A stretch of DNA of 22,940 nt, from the NCBI GenBank assembly GCA_002391065.1, contig DGRP01000017.1, forward strand, positions 1 through 22,940. Direction: 5' to 3'. Below, in pieces: positions 22,042-22,940 of this stretch; position 1 is the stretch's first letter; every line of letters starts with the position of its first letter. This stretch comes from Ruminococcus sp. UBA4385 (GTDB lineage Bacteria; Bacillota_A; Clostridia; Oscillospirales; Ruminococcaceae). The position numbers and the translations under genes were made by a program. The notes beneath the pieces were generated by a model. That model was given only the letters and a program-made list of their open reading frames with translations, was not told the origin of the DNA and ran no database searches.

Positions 22042-22940
22042 ATGAGTGATGTAAAGGAAAATACTGCTGCTGTTGAAGAGACAGCAGAGCTTTCCGCAGA
22101 GGAGATCAATTCCTATAAGAAGATAAGAATGGAAAAGCTTGCCGAGCTTCAGGCTGAGGGCAGAGATCCGTTTGTAATAACAAAGTATGATGTTACATCA
22201 AGCTGTGTAAGTGCTAAGGAGACTTATGAGAAGGTCGAGGCTGAGTGTAAGGCTCAGGCCGGAGACGATGAAGAGGCTTTAGCTGCTGCCCTTGAAGCTA
22301 ACAGAGTAAATGTTTCTATTGCCGGACGAATGATGTCAAAGAGACGTATGGGTAAGGCAGGATTTATAGATATTCATGACAAGAGTGGAAAGATACAGGC
22401 TTATGTTCGTCTTGATGCTGTTGGAAAGGAAGCCTTTGACAGCTATATCAAGAAGGGCGATATCGGCGATATAGTTGGAATCAAGGGCTATGTGTTCAGA
22501 ACTAAGATGGGTGAAATCTCGGTTCATGCTGAGGAAATGACCCTGCTTTCAAAGAATCTGCTGCCGCTGCCCGAGAAGTGGCATGGTCTTACAAATCAGG
22601 ACGTGAGATACCGTCAGAGATATACAGACCTTATCTGTAATCCTGAGGTAAAGGATACGTTTATCAAGCGTTCGCAGATTATATCTTCCATCAGAAGATA
22701 TCTTGACAGCCAGGATTTTATTGAGGTTGAGACACCGATGCTGGTATCGAATGCCGGCGGTGCTGCTGCAAGACCGTTTGAGACGCATTATAATGCTCTG
22801 AATGAAGATGTAAAGCTCAGAATTTCGCTTGAACTTTACCTCAAGAGACTGATAGTCGGTGGACTTGAAAGAGTTTATGAGATTGGAAGAGTGTTCAGAA
22901 ACGAGGGTGTTGATGCAAGACACAATCCTGAGTTCACACT
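22042..22940 (+). CDS. lysS: Lysyl-tRNA synthetase, class II (partial)
   Basis: The first 299 residues of a class II LysRS that charges tRNA-Lys; the C-terminal part lies beyond the window. After an acidic 20-residue extension come the start of the anticodon-binding OB domain ([15 protein letters not shown]), [21 protein letters not shown], and [17 protein letters not shown]. Motif 1 is near [21 protein letters not shown], then the [17 protein letters not shown] stretch, and motif 2 is [17 protein letters not shown] at the edge. The ATG follows GAAAGGA. Confidence 0.96.
   Translation, partial: MSDVKENTAAVEETAELSAEEINSYKKIRMEKLAELQAEGRDPFVITKYDVTSSCVSAKETYEKVEAECKAQAGDDEEALAAALEANRVNVSIAGRMMSKRRMGKAGFIDIHDKSGKIQAYVRLDAVGKEAFDSYIKKGDIGDIVGIKGYVFRTKMGEISVHAEEMTLLSKNLLPLPEKWHGLTNQDVRYRQRYTDLICNPEVKDTFIKRSQIISSIRRYLDSQDFIEVETPMLVSNAGGAAARPFETHYNALNEDVKLRISLELYLKRLIVGGLERVYEIGRVFRNEGVDARHNPEFT

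Noticed and set aside
1..22940. tRNA, rRNA, CRISPR, insertion sequence or prophage content
   Set aside because: No cloverleaf or rRNA segment, no regularly spaced direct repeats, and no transposase or phage gene was seen.

Overview
The window looks like the chromosome of a low-to-mid GC anaerobic Firmicute, most likely a Ruminococcus-type member of the Oscillospiraceae. Three things point there: the gene order yicC-remA-gmk-rpoZ-priA-def-fmt-rsmB-rlmN-prpC-prkC-rsgA-thiN-spoVM, which is a classic Firmicutes block; the strong AAGGAGG-type ribosome binding sites; and several perfect or near-perfect TTGACA/N17/TATAAT promoters. The genus is an inference from gene style, not from a search.

Left edge (1-717, minus strand): a perfect sigma-A promoter drives two small precursor-like peptides whose leaders end in almost the same double-glycine sequence. 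The first has a short cationic amphipathic core. The second, cut by the window edge, has a zinc-ribbon-like core. They look like secreted peptides or bacteriocins of the C39-processed class. Next (719-2665, minus strand) is a two-gene operon for an E. coli-type glutamate-cysteine ligase and a class II glutamine amidotransferase-fold enzyme, closed by a hairpin terminator. A serine beta-lactamase-fold hydrolase (2747-3601) is transcribed divergently from an overlapping promoter.

Middle (3779-6464, plus strand): an ECF-like sigma factor overlaps the gene for a one-pass membrane protein with a short cytoplasmic N-terminus and an extracellular part holding two PASTA modules between two Ig-like repeats. 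A small two-helix membrane protein follows, then a UUCG-loop terminator. The PASTA pair closely resembles the second and third PASTA modules of the PrkC kinase encoded later in the window, which suggests a wall-fragment-sensing sigma switch. A stand-alone HAD phosphatase gene (6538-7185) has a 17-bp perfect palindrome over its promoter.

Main block (7226-20349, plus strand): one long, tightly packed, often overlapping operon for RNA turnover (yicC), matrix/DNA-binding regulation (remA), GMP kinase, RNA polymerase omega, replication restart (priA), translation initiation and rRNA/tRNA methylation (def, fmt, rsmB, rlmN), the PrpC/PrkC signalling pair, ribosome maturation (rsgA) and thiamine pyrophosphate synthesis (thiN). 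A 27-codon spoVM gene lies at its end, just before a strong terminator. Compared with Bacillus subtilis, coaBC and rpe are absent from their usual places.

Right edge (20363-22940, plus strand): a 33-residue peptide gene with its own promoter, a 13-bp-stem hairpin, and an HPr-kinase/PEPCK-fold small ATPase form a second candidate peptide system. It is closed by a terminator. Then comes a greA-lysS operon from a perfect promoter; lysS runs off the end. No tRNA, rRNA, CRISPR array or insertion sequence was seen.
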